Source: Bradyrhizobium valentinum (lineage in GTDB: Bacteria; Pseudomonadota; Alphaproteobacteria; Rhizobiales; Xanthobacteraceae). From it: 48,039 nucleotides of DNA. This document shows positions 1 to 7,926 of the stretch, one piece after another. The notes under the pieces are model-generated. The model searched no databases, was not told the origin of the DNA, and saw only the letters and a program-made list of their open reading frames with translations. Made by a program: the position numbers and the translations under genes. Where the stretch lies: NCBI RefSeq assembly GCF_001440405.1, contig NZ_LLXX01000021.1:41696-89734 (forward strand), written 5' to 3'. Position 1 is the stretch's first letter. Every line of letters begins with the position of its first letter.

Positions 1-1
1 C

Positions 2-946
2 GAACAAGCGCGCAAGCTGGTGGAGAGCGATGAAGTCCTGCTCATCTTCAATCCGCTCGGTACACCACCGAACACGGCGATCCAGAAATACCTCAACACC
101 AAGAAGGTGCCGCAACTGTTCGTTGCGACCGGCGCCACCAAGTGGAACGACCCGAAGGACTTCCCCTGGACCATGGGCTGGCAGCCCAACTACCAGAGCG
201 AGTCGGCGATCTATGCGAAGTACATTCTGAAGAACAAACCCGATGCCAAGATCGCGGTGCTCTATCAGAACGACGACTACGGCAAGGACTATCTCAAGGG
301 TTTCAAGGACGGCCTGGGCGACAAGGCAGCCTCGATGATTATCGTCGAGGAAAGCTACGAAGTATCGCAGCCGACCATCGATTCGAACATCGTCAAGCTG
401 AAGTCGCTGAATGCCGACGTGTTCTTCAACGTCTCCACGCCGAAGTTCGCCGCGCAGGCGATCAAGAAGATGAACGAGATCGGCTGGAAGCCAATGCACT
501 TCCTCAACGGTGTCTCCTCCTCGATCGGCAGCGTTATCAAGCCAGCAGGCTTCGAGAATTCGCAAGACATCATCTCCTCAAACTATCTCAAGGATCCGAC
601 GGATGCGGAGTGGAAGAACGACGCAGGCATGAAGGCATGGAACGAGTTCCTGGACAAATATTACCCGGAAGCCAATCGTACGGACATCTTCGTGATGTAT
701 GCCTATACGGTTGCACAGGGCCTCGAGCATGTGTTGAAAGCCAGTGGCGACAATCTCACGCGCGCCAATGTCATGAAGCAGGCCGCGAGCATCAAGGACC
801 TCCAACTCGGCGGCTTGCTGCCGGGCATCAAGGTCAACACGTCAGCCACTGACTTTGCTCCGATCTCGCAGGTGCAACTGATGCGATTGAAAGGTGAGAC
901 CTGGGAACGCTTCGGCGAAATTCTCTCGGATGACGTCGGCGGCTAG
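2..946 (+). CDS. Branched-chain amino acid-type ABC transporter solute-binding protein, 5' end outside window
   Basis: This is the C-terminal three quarters of a periplasmic type-I solute-binding protein (LivK/Peripla_BP_6 family). The reading frame is open from base 2, and its first residues align with the middle of the next gene, so the start and signal peptide lie upstream of the window. A start at the GTG at base 20 would remove part of the fold. It is about four fifths identical by eye to the protein at 1109-2335, sharing FNPLGTPPNTAIQKYLN, NDDYGKDYLKGFKDGLG and the ETWERFGE ending, so the two are a tandem duplication. No permease or ATPase gene is adjacent in the window. The ligand cannot be read from sequence; amino acids or aromatic acids are both possible. 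Confidence 0.9.
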   Translation, partial: EQARKLVESDEVLLIFNPLGTPPNTAIQKYLNTKKVPQLFVATGATKWNDPKDFPWTMGWQPNYQSESAIYAKYILKNKPDAKIAVLYQNDDYGKDYLKGFKDGLGDKAASMIIVEESYEVSQPTIDSNIVKLKSLNADVFFNVSTPKFAAQAIKKMNEIGWKPMHFLNGVSSSIGSVIKPAGFENSQDIISSNYLKDPTDAEWKNDAGMKAWNEFLDKYYPEANRTDIFVMYAYTVAQGLEHVLKASGDNLTRANVMKQAASIKDLQLGGLLPGIKVNTSATDFAPISQVQLMRLKGETWERFGEILSDDVGG

Positions 947-974
947 CGCCGCTCGCGAGCTCTGCTGAAGATGC

Positions 975-1006
975 AGCCCCTGCGGCTTTTACCGCAGGGG
1001 CTTTTT
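975..1006 (+). terminator. Rho-independent terminator after the first solute-binding protein gene
   Basis: A perfect 11-bp stem (AGCCCCTGCGG at 975-985 and its complement at 992-1002) encloses a 6-nt loop and is followed directly by a T-rich run. It starts 28 nt after the stop codon. It separates the two tandem paralogues, so each probably has its own transcript. Confidence 0.9.
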
Positions 1007-1108
1007 GTTTGTGAGGCTTCCGGCAAGATGCTAATCACGCCGCTGTCAAAAGAGCCTCGTTAAGAGGCCTGGCAGTTACATTAAGAAATGAAAACGGGAG
1101 AGACAGAA

Positions 1109-2335
1109 ATGTCCGCAATAAAAAAACTGGCTATTCTTTCAGCCGCGTTTGGACTACTCGCCGCGACGTCAGGCGGCGCGCTTGCACAGAAGAAATACGA
1201 TCCGGGTGCGAGCGACACGGAAATCAAGATCGGCAACATCATGCCCTACAGCGGACCGGCTTCCGCCTATGGCGTGATTGCCAAGACCGAGGAAGCCTAT
1301 TTCAAGAAGATCAACGCCGAGGGCGGCATCAACGGCCGCAAGATCAACTTCATCAGCTATGACGACGCCTACAGCCCGCCGAAGACGGTGGAGCAGGCCC
1401 GCAAGCTGGTCGAGAGCGACGAAGCGCTGATCGTCTTCAATCCGCTGGGCACCCCGCCGAACACGGCGATCCAGAAATACCTCAACAGCAAGAAGGTGCC
1501 GCAACTGTTCGTCGCTACCGGCGCCACCAAGTGGAACGATCCCAAAAGCTTCCCGTGGACGATGGGCTGGCAGCCCAACTACCAGAGCGAGACGCAGATC
1601 TACGCCAAGTACATCCTGAAGAACAAGCCGGATGCCAAGATCGGGATTCTCTATCAGAACGACGATTACGGTAAGGACTACCTGAAGGGCTTCAAGGACG
1701 GGCTCGGCGCCAAGGCGGCGTCGATGATCGTGCTGGAGGAAAGCTACGAAGTCTCCGAACCGACCATCGACTCCCACATCGTCAAGCTGAAGGCGTCAGG
1801 CGCCGACGTGTTCATCAACATCACCACGCCGAAGTTCGCGGCGCAGGCGATCAAGAAGAATGCCGAGATCGGCTGGAAGCCGCTGCACTTTCTCAACAAC
1901 GTTTCGGCCTCGATCGGCAGCGTGATGAAACCGGCCGGCTTCGAGAATGCGCAGGACATCATCTCGTCCAATTACCTTAAGGATACGTCTGATCCGGAGT
2001 GGAAGAACGACCCCGGCATGAAAGCTTTCGACGAATTTCTGGCCAAATACTACCCCGAGGCCAACAGGATCGATAGCTTTGTGATGTACGGGTACACAGT
2101 CGCGCAGGGCCTCGTGCATGTGCTCAAAGCCAGCGGCGACAATCTCACCCGCGAGAACGTCATGAAGCAGGCGGCCAGCATCAAAGGTCTCGAGATCGGC
2201 AGCTTGCTGCCGGGTATCAGGGTCAACACCAGCGCTACCGACTTTGCCCCCATTTCGGCGGTCCAACTTCAGAAGTTCAAAGGCGAGACCTGGGAACGCT
2301 TCGGCGAAGTGATCGATGCCGAAGTCGGCGGCTAA
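1109..2335 (+). CDS. Branched-chain amino acid-type ABC transporter solute-binding protein (tandem paralogue)
   Basis: This encodes a 408-residue periplasmic solute-binding protein of the LivK/Peripla_BP_6 family. The ATG at 1109 is chosen because GGGAG at 1096-1100 sits 8 nt before it and because MSAIKKLAILSAAFG...ALAQ is then a normal Sec signal peptide (about 26 residues). An in-frame ATG at 1088 would place seven extra residues before the signal. The mature part begins with the family pattern around IKIGNIMPYSGPASAYG. It duplicates the gene ending at 946 and, like it, lacks transporter neighbours, so it must pair with permeases encoded elsewhere. The two copies differ at scattered positions along the whole length, which suggests divergence of ligand or regulation rather than a very recent copy. 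Confidence 0.93.
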   Translation: MSAIKKLAILSAAFGLLAATSGGALAQKKYDPGASDTEIKIGNIMPYSGPASAYGVIAKTEEAYFKKINAEGGINGRKINFISYDDAYSPPKTVEQARKLVESDEALIVFNPLGTPPNTAIQKYLNSKKVPQLFVATGATKWNDPKSFPWTMGWQPNYQSETQIYAKYILKNKPDAKIGILYQNDDYGKDYLKGFKDGLGAKAASMIVLEESYEVSEPTIDSHIVKLKASGADVFINITTPKFAAQAIKKNAEIGWKPLHFLNNVSASIGSVMKPAGFENAQDIISSNYLKDTSDPEWKNDPGMKAFDEFLAKYYPEANRIDSFVMYGYTVAQGLVHVLKASGDNLTRENVMKQAASIKGLEIGSLLPGIRVNTSATDFAPISAVQLQKFKGETWERFGEVIDAEVGG

Positions 2336-2373
2336 TCGAAAAATCCTATCGACCGATTGGTAGCCATTAACGC

Positions 2374-2404
2374 CCCCGCGGTCTGCCCCGCGGGGTTTTC
2401 TTTT
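2374..2404 (+). terminator. Rho-independent terminator after the second solute-binding protein gene
   Basis: CCCCGCGG at 2374-2381 pairs perfectly with CCGCGGGG at 2388-2395 across a 6-nt loop, followed by TTTTCTTTT. It lies about 40 nt after the stop codon at 2335. Confidence 0.88.
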
Positions 2405-2458
2405 GCCGCGATTGGATGGATAAACTGACTTCCCGTCCCTCTTCGTCCCCGAGCAGAC

Positions 2459-3748
2459 ATGACCGACCGACGTTCCCTCTTGCGTACGATCTTTGACGCG
2501 GCCGTTGCGGCCGCGCATCCCGACGTCGTGCTCTCGGCGCATCTGCGCCCGGCGCCAAAGGGTCGGGTGATCTGCCTCGCCGCCGGCAAGGGAGCCGCGG
2601 CCATGGCTGCTGCTGCCGAACGGCACTACCTCGATACGCTGGGCCTCGATCCGTCGCGCCTGACCGGCATCGCCACCACGCGCCACGGCCACGGCGTGCC
2701 GACGCGGCGGATCAGGGTCGTCGAGGCCGGCCATCCGGTGCCCGACGAAGCCGGGTTGAAAGCCGCAGACGAAACCCTGCGTCTCGCCGCTGAGGCAACC
2801 GCGGACGATCTGTTGCTGGTGCTGTTGTCCGGCGGCGGCTCCGCGAACTGGATCGCGCCGGCCGACGGCGTTTCGTTCGCGCAGAAGCAGCAGGTGAACC
2901 GCGCGCTACTCCGTTCGGGCGCACCGATCGGCGAGATGAATATCGTCCGCAAGCATCTGTCGCGGATCAAGGGCGGCCGGCTGGCCCGCGCCGGACAGCG
3001 CGCCGCCGAAATCGTGACGCTGGCGATCTCCGACGTGCCGCATGACGATCCGTCCGCGATTGCATCGGGACCGACGGTGCCGGATCCAAGTACACTGGCG
3101 GACGCCCGCGCGCTGGTGGCGAAATATAATCTCAGGGTTGACGATGCCGTCAGGCGCGCGCTCGAGGATCCCAGGAACGAGAGCTGCAAGCCCGGCGATG
3201 GCGCGTTTGCCCGCGCGCAATTCGAGATGATCGCGAAACCGAAGGCGTCGCTCGACGCGGCAATCAAGGTCGCAAAGGACGCGGGATACGAGGTCATCGG
3301 CCTAGGCGCGGATCTCCAAGGCGAGGCGCGCGATGTCGCGGCTGACCATGCGCGGCTGGCGCTGCAGGCGCGCAGCGAGGGCAAGCGCACCGCCATCCTG
3401 TCGGGCGGCGAACTCACGGTGACCGTGCGCGGCAATGGCCGTGGCGGCCCCAACCAGGAATATGCGCTGGCGCTGGCGGACCTTCTGAAGGACACAACCG
3501 GTATCGTGGCGCTGGCCGCAGACACCGACGGCGCCGACGGCGGCGCCGGTAGCGCAACCGATCCGGCCGGCGCCGTGATCGACCAGATGACATTTGCGAA
3601 GATGAAGTCGCTCGGCCTCGACCCTGCGGCCTATCTCGCCAACAACGATGCGACCGCATTCTTTTCAGCCACCGGTGATCTCCTGCTGACGGGCCCGACG
3701 CTCACCAACGTCAATGACGTCAGGGTGATCTTGGTCGACCCCGCCTAG
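2459..3748 (+). CDS. Glycerate kinase, MOFRL (type II, TtuD/GckA-like) family
   Basis: This is a 429-residue cytoplasmic protein with the full MOFRL-family layout. An N-terminal DUF4147 part carries LAAGKGAAAMA (about 41-51), LLSGGGSANW (about 122-131) and SDVPHDDPSAIASGPTVPDP. The C-terminal MOFRL domain carries LSGGELTVTVRGNGRGGPNQEYALALA, the acidic AADTDGADGGAG stretch and GDLLLTGPTLTNVNDVRV. The family phosphorylates D-glycerate, usually to 2-phosphoglycerate, feeding glyoxylate, tartrate or serine-cycle carbon into glycolysis. Older annotations call the same family hydroxypyruvate reductase. It stands alone: a terminator lies upstream and an unrelated signalling gene follows 179 nt later, so pathway context is not shown here. 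Confidence 0.92.
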   Translation: MTDRRSLLRTIFDAAVAAAHPDVVLSAHLRPAPKGRVICLAAGKGAAAMAAAAERHYLDTLGLDPSRLTGIATTRHGHGVPTRRIRVVEAGHPVPDEAGLKAADETLRLAAEATADDLLLVLLSGGGSANWIAPADGVSFAQKQQVNRALLRSGAPIGEMNIVRKHLSRIKGGRLARAGQRAAEIVTLAISDVPHDDPSAIASGPTVPDPSTLADARALVAKYNLRVDDAVRRALEDPRNESCKPGDGAFARAQFEMIAKPKASLDAAIKVAKDAGYEVIGLGADLQGEARDVAADHARLALQARSEGKRTAILSGGELTVTVRGNGRGGPNQEYALALADLLKDTTGIVALAADTDGADGGAGSATDPAGAVIDQMTFAKMKSLGLDPAAYLANNDATAFFSATGDLLLTGPTLTNVNDVRVILVDPA

Positions 3749-3927
3749 GTTTCGGGGCAGTCGCCGGCATCCTGTACGTGCGATCACGGCGTTAACGCTT
3801 TGTTGAGCAAGCTGCGAGGAACCGGCGCGCATTGCCCGGTCTCGAAGATGCAATTCACCAGCTTGGCCTTCTAATGCCCGTTCTCCTGGAGGAGGAGCGC
3901 CGCCGATAGCGGCTGGGGAAACGCTGT

Positions 3928-6075
3928 ATGACGGATCACGGCCAGATAACCGCCCCACGGTCGGCGCATTTGAGTGCGCGGCTCGAAGAGGCGGTCAACC
4001 ATTTGTCGCTCGGCATCGTCGTCTTCGACGAGAAGCGCGAAGTCGTTTTCTGCAACGGTCGTTACAGGGAAATGTACGGGCTCTCGCCTGAACAGGTGAA
4101 GCCGGAGACACCGACCCTTGAGCTGATCCGGCATCGGCTGAAGCTTGGCCTGAAGTTGCAGGCCGAGCCTGATGATTACATCCGCGAGCGCATAGGCCGC
4201 GACATCGCACTCGACACCACGGTGCAGGAGTTCACCGACGGCCGGATCATCGCCTACACCGTCTACCCGATGCCCGACGGCGGCGGGATGGCAACCCACG
4301 AGGACATCACCGAGCGTGAAGAGCTCAATGCCCGGCTGAAGAAGCAATACGAACTCGGCAAGGAGCAGAAAGAGGCCCTGCGCGTCAGGAATTTCCAGTT
4401 CGATACCGCGATCAACAACATGTCGCAGGGGCTTTGCTTCTTCGATTCCGACCATCGCCTGATCGTGTGCAACGATCGCTTTGTCGAGATGTACGATATC
4501 GCACCCGAGCGCGTCAGCCCCGGCATGTCGCTGGTCGAGATCGTCGACCTGCGCTTCGAAGCCGGCAGTTTCCCCGCCATGACGCGGGACGAATATCTGC
4601 GCTGGCGCACCAACGTCGCGGTTTCCAACGAAGCCAAAGACAGCATCGTCGAACTGAAGAACGGGCGCACCTTCAAGATCCGGCACCGGCCGATGCCCGG
4701 CGGCGGCTGGGTCGCCACGCATGAGGACATCACCGAGCAGCGCCAGTCCGAAGTCAAGATCGAGTACATGGCGCACCACGATGCGCTGACTGATCTGGCC
4801 AATCGGGTGCTGCTGAACGACCGGCTCCAGCACGCGCTCGGCCGGGTTCAGCACGGCGAAATGGTGGCCGTCCATCATCTCGACCTCGATCAGTTCAAGG
4901 CCGTGAACGATACGTTCGGCCATCCCTGCGGCGACAAGCTGCTCAGGATCGTCGCTGAACGGTTGCGCTCCCTCGTCGGCGAGGCCGATACGATCGCGCG
5001 GATGGGAGGCGATGAATTCGTGATCGTGCAGGCCATGATCGCGGACCCCGCCGACGCCACTTCGCTGGCACAGCGCGTCATCGATGCGCTGAGCGAGCCC
5101 TATGACATCGATGGCCAACAGGCCGTGATCGGTGTCAGCATCGGTATTTCGGTCGGCCCCGGTGACGGATCGAACCCCGACAAGCTGCTGCGCAACGCCG
5201 ATCTCGCGCTCTACCGCGCCAAGAGCGACGGCCGCGGCACGTTCCGCTTCTTCGAACCCGCCATGGACCTGCAGATGCAGACCCGTCGCATCATGGAGCA
5301 GGAGCTGCGCAGGGCGCTGCCGAGAGGCGAGTTCGAGCTGCACTACCAGCCGGTCGTCAACCTCGCGAGCAAGGAAATCAGCGGCTTTGAAGCCTTGATA
5401 CGCTGGAATCATCCGACCAAGGGGATGATCTCGCCGGCCACCTTCATTCCGCTGGCCGAAGAGATTGGCTTCATCGTTCCGCTGGGCGAGTGGGTCATCC
5501 GGCAGGCCTGCGCCACCGCGGCGCAATGGCCCGGCGACCTTCACGTCGCCGTCAATATTTCAGCGATGCAGTTTCGCAGCCCCGGCCTGATGCAGGTGAT
5601 CATCAGCGCGCTCGCGGCTTCCGGCCTCGCGCCGACGCGGCTGGAGATCGAAATCACCGAAACCGTTCTGCTGCACAACAAGGAAGCGACGCTCGCGCTG
5701 CTGCATCAGTTGCGCGCGCTCGGGATCCGGATCGCCATGGACGATTTCGGCACCGGATATTCGTCGTTGACCTATCTGCAGAGCTTTCCGTTCGACAAGA
5801 TCAAGATCGACCGTTCGTTCGTCAAGAACATTACCGAGAATTCGAGCTCGCTCAACATCGTGCGGGCGGTTGCCGCGCTCGCCAACGGCATGGGCATGAC
5901 GGCTACCGCCGAGGGCGTGGAAACCGCGGAGCAGCTCCACAGCATCGCTTCCGAAGGATGCACCGAGATGCAGGGCTTCCTGTTCAGCCGGCCGCTTCCC
6001 GCCGCCGAGATCGAGCGGCAATTTTTGTCGGGACGCGGGTCGCGCGAGGTTAAGGGCCGTATCGTCGCGGCGTGA
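3928..6075 (+). CDS. PAS-PAS-GGDEF-EAL cyclic-di-GMP signalling protein
   Basis: The 715-residue protein has no signal peptide or membrane segment. Two related PAS domains (about 14-130 and 150-270) each end in an MPxGGGxxATHEDITE motif. A GGDEF domain (about 285-440) follows with an intact GGDEF at residues 360-364, then an EAL domain (about 455-700) with EALIRW at 488-493 and DDFGTGYSSL near 605. Both catalytic motifs look intact, so cyclase, phosphodiesterase or both are possible. The RxxD inhibitory site expected just before GGDEF is not present (GEAD occupies it), so product inhibition of the cyclase is unlikely. GGGGA at 3915-3919 supports the ATG at 3928. It is flanked by unrelated genes and ends just before a palindromic repeat. 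Confidence 0.92.
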   Translation: MTDHGQITAPRSAHLSARLEEAVNHLSLGIVVFDEKREVVFCNGRYREMYGLSPEQVKPETPTLELIRHRLKLGLKLQAEPDDYIRERIGRDIALDTTVQEFTDGRIIAYTVYPMPDGGGMATHEDITEREELNARLKKQYELGKEQKEALRVRNFQFDTAINNMSQGLCFFDSDHRLIVCNDRFVEMYDIAPERVSPGMSLVEIVDLRFEAGSFPAMTRDEYLRWRTNVAVSNEAKDSIVELKNGRTFKIRHRPMPGGGWVATHEDITEQRQSEVKIEYMAHHDALTDLANRVLLNDRLQHALGRVQHGEMVAVHHLDLDQFKAVNDTFGHPCGDKLLRIVAERLRSLVGEADTIARMGGDEFVIVQAMIADPADATSLAQRVIDALSEPYDIDGQQAVIGVSIGISVGPGDGSNPDKLLRNADLALYRAKSDGRGTFRFFEPAMDLQMQTRRIMEQELRRALPRGEFELHYQPVVNLASKEISGFEALIRWNHPTKGMISPATFIPLAEEIGFIVPLGEWVIRQACATAAQWPGDLHVAVNISAMQFRSPGLMQVIISALAASGLAPTRLEIEITETVLLHNKEATLALLHQLRALGIRIAMDDFGTGYSSLTYLQSFPFDKIKIDRSFVKNITENSSSLNIVRAVAALANGMGMTATAEGVETAEQLHSIASEGCTEMQGFLFSRPLPAAEIERQFLSGRGSREVKGRIVAA

Positions 6076-6090
6076 TTGCTCACTATCACC

Positions 6091-6164
6091 GTCATTCCGG
6101 GGCGCGAAGCGAACCCGGAATCTCGAGATTCCGGGTCTGGTCCTTCGGACCATCCCGGAATGAC
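6091..6164. repeat. Dispersed palindromic repeat, family A (GTCATTCCGG type), copy 1
   Basis: The outer arms GTCATTCCGG and CCGGAATGAC enclose a perfect 22-bp inner palindrome centred on CTCGAG (6114-6135) and a second hairpin (GGTCC TTC GGACC). Related copies lie at 21727-21809 and 41453-41534. It fills the gap between two convergent genes and could also act as a bidirectional terminator. Confidence 0.9.
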
Positions 6165-6173
6165 AGGCGCATC

Positions 6174-6704
6174 TCAAAACTCCGCCGCGATCTTCGACAG
6201 CATTGCGAGCAGTGCCACGCGGTTGGCGGGGCCCAGCAATTCGTTGAGGCGCGCCTCGTGCTTGGTGGCAACGAGCTTCTTGGCGCGCGCCAGCACCGCC
6301 CTTCCCTTGTCGGTCAGAACCAGAATGTGCGAGCGGCGGTCGTTGGTCGAGCGCATCCGGGCGCAGAGGCCGCGGCTCTCCAGCGCATCCAGCATCGATA
6401 CGAAATTCGGCCTGAGGATGCCGAGCGTGTTGGCGATTTCGGTCTGGTTGCGCCCGGGATTGCGGTCGAGCAGCAGCAGCACGGAGAATTGCGCCGGCGT
6501 CAGTTGCAGCGGCGCGACGCAGCGCAGGAAATCCTCGAACACCTTGAGCTGTGCACGCTTGAGCGAATAGCCGAGCAGGTCAGCCAGCTCGCCCAGTTGC
6601 AGCCCGGCATTATCAGCGGCGCCGTCCACAGCGCCGCCCGCAATTTCCTTGCCGTTGCTGCGCGACGGCTTGACGGCATCGGTAGCTGCCTTGGAAACTG
6701 TCAT
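6174..6704 (-). CDS. MarR-family transcriptional regulator
   Basis: The 176-residue protein has a typical MarR winged-helix fold: helices from about residue 38, the recognition region around LTPAQFSVLLLLDRNPGRNQ and LRPNFVSMLDALESRG, and the wing with the DRRS signature (RSTNDRRSHILVLTDKGRAV). It is divergent from the ABC transporter genes that start at 6882. An AT-rich inverted repeat (6757-6793) between them is a natural operator. In Rhodopseudomonas palustris the MarR protein CouR represses p-coumarate genes and responds to p-coumaroyl-CoA. The position of this gene beside a hydroxycinnamate-type block suggests the same role, but its sequence alone does not prove orthology. An N-terminal tail of about 35 residues precedes the fold. 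Confidence 0.88.
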   Translation of the reverse strand: MTVSKAATDAVKPSRSNGKEIAGGAVDGAADNAGLQLGELADLLGYSLKRAQLKVFEDFLRCVAPLQLTPAQFSVLLLLDRNPGRNQTEIANTLGILRPNFVSMLDALESRGLCARMRSTNDRRSHILVLTDKGRAVLARAKKLVATKHEARLNELLGPANRVALLAMLSKIAAEF

Positions 6705-6756
6705 GGCGTGAGACTCGCACCCGAAAAAAGGCTAGGCCGGTGGCCGGGGCCTTGAT

Positions 6757-6793
6757 GTTATATTTGATAATTGTTATTGAATATATCAAATAT
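6757..6793. promoter_or_regulatory. Candidate MarR operator between marR and livH
   Basis: ATATTTGATA (6760-6769) and its perfect complement TATCAAATAT (6784-6793) form a 10-bp inverted repeat with centres 24 bp apart, in an AT-rich island of otherwise GC-rich DNA. The left part, GTTATATTTGATAAT at 6757-6771, matches 13 of 15 positions of the palindrome before the hydratase operon (15922-15936) and 12 of 15 of the region before pobA (19821-19835). Confidence 0.65.
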
Positions 6794-6881
6794 CGGCAAC
6801 TTTCAACTGCCGAGAGATATGGGACGGCCGGCCGACCGCGCGAGGTCAGGACCGGCGACGCTTTTAGGGGGAGCGCCAGTC

Positions 6882-7922
6882 TTGAACACGACGATCATGC
6901 TGTTCCTGCTGCAGGACGGCATCACCAATGGCGCGATCTATGCGCTGCTCGGGCTTGCGCTGGTGCTGGTGTTTGCCGTCACCCGCGTCATCCTGATCCC
7001 GCAGGGCGAATTCGTCACGTTCGGCGCGCTGAGCTACGCCATGCTGGCAACCGGTCAGGTGCCGGGCACCGCAAAGCTGGCGCTCGCCATGGGGATCGTC
7101 GCCTTCGGCCTCGACCTGTTTGATATCAGGCGGTCGCTACGGCCAACGCGGATTTTACGTGCCTTTGCCTTCAACATCGTCCTGCCCGCAATCATCCTCG
7201 CTCTGACCTACGGCCTTGCCGGCCCCAAGACGCCAATTGCGGTCAACATCGCGCTGTCGCTCCTGATCGTCGCCGCAATCGGGCTGTTCCTCTACCGCAT
7301 CGCGTTCCAGCCGCTCGCCCATACTTCGGTGCTGGTGCTGCTGATCGCGTCCGTCGGCTGCCATCTCGCTTTGCAGGGCCTGGGCCTGGTGTTCTTCGGC
7401 GCCGAAGGCCTGCGCGGCCCGGCGCTGTCCAGCGCGGCGCTCACGATCGGGCCCTTGCGCTTCACGGGCCAGAGCCTTGCGGTCTACGGGCTGACCATCG
7501 CCTTCATCGTCGCGCTGTGGCTGTTCTTCGGCTTCACGCTGATGGGCAAGGCGCTGCGCGCCACTGCCGTCAACCGGCTCGGCGCCCGCCTCGTCGGCAT
7601 CCGCACCACGCTGTCGGGACAGATCGCCTTCCTTCTGGCGTCCCTGATCGGCGCGATTTCCGGCATCCTGATCGTTCCGATCACTACGCTCTATTACGAC
7701 ACCGGCTTCCTGATCGGCCTGAAAGGCTTTATTGCCGCGATCATCGGCGGGCTCGTCAGCTATCCGCTGACTGCGGTGGCTGCCTTGATCGTCGGCAGCG
7801 TCGAGGCGTTCTCCTCGTTCTACGCCAGCAATTACAAGGAGGTCATCGTCTTTACGCTGATCCTTCCCGTGCTGGTGCTGCGCTCGCTCGCAGCGCCCGC
7901 GGTCGAGGAAGAGAAGGACTGA
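6882..7922 (+). CDS. Branched-chain amino acid-type ABC transporter permease (LivH-like)
   Basis: This is an inner-membrane permease of the LivH family (346 residues) with many hydrophobic segments, beginning MLFLLQDGITNGAIYALLGLALVLVFAVTR, the usual LivH start. The TTG at 6882 is preferred: AGGGGGAG at 6866-6873 precedes it by 8 nt, whereas upstream in-frame codons run into the operator. The ATG at 6897 is the alternative. The protein is longer than many LivH proteins because of an insert with extra hydrophobic segments at about 60-125. It is followed after 4 nt by the livM-livG fusion and then livF, so the three form one operon. Context suggests uptake of hydroxycinnamates, like CouPSTU of Rhodopseudomonas palustris; that is inference. 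Confidence 0.88.
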   Translation: MNTTIMLFLLQDGITNGAIYALLGLALVLVFAVTRVILIPQGEFVTFGALSYAMLATGQVPGTAKLALAMGIVAFGLDLFDIRRSLRPTRILRAFAFNIVLPAIILALTYGLAGPKTPIAVNIALSLLIVAAIGLFLYRIAFQPLAHTSVLVLLIASVGCHLALQGLGLVFFGAEGLRGPALSSAALTIGPLRFTGQSLAVYGLTIAFIVALWLFFGFTLMGKALRATAVNRLGARLVGIRTTLSGQIAFLLASLIGAISGILIVPITTLYYDTGFLIGLKGFIAAIIGGLVSYPLTAVAALIVGSVEAFSSFYASNYKEVIVFTLILPVLVLRSLAAPAVEEEKD

Positions 7923-7926
7923 CGCG

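Noticed and set aside
1169..1777. Long minus-strand open frame opposite the solute-binding protein gene
   Set aside because: It is the high-GC shadow of the real gene, with no family signature and no ribosome site.
3871..5544. 557-codon minus-strand frame opposite the GGDEF-EAL gene
   Set aside because: The opposite strand encodes clear PAS, GGDEF and EAL domains. The antisense frame is a by-product of codon bias.
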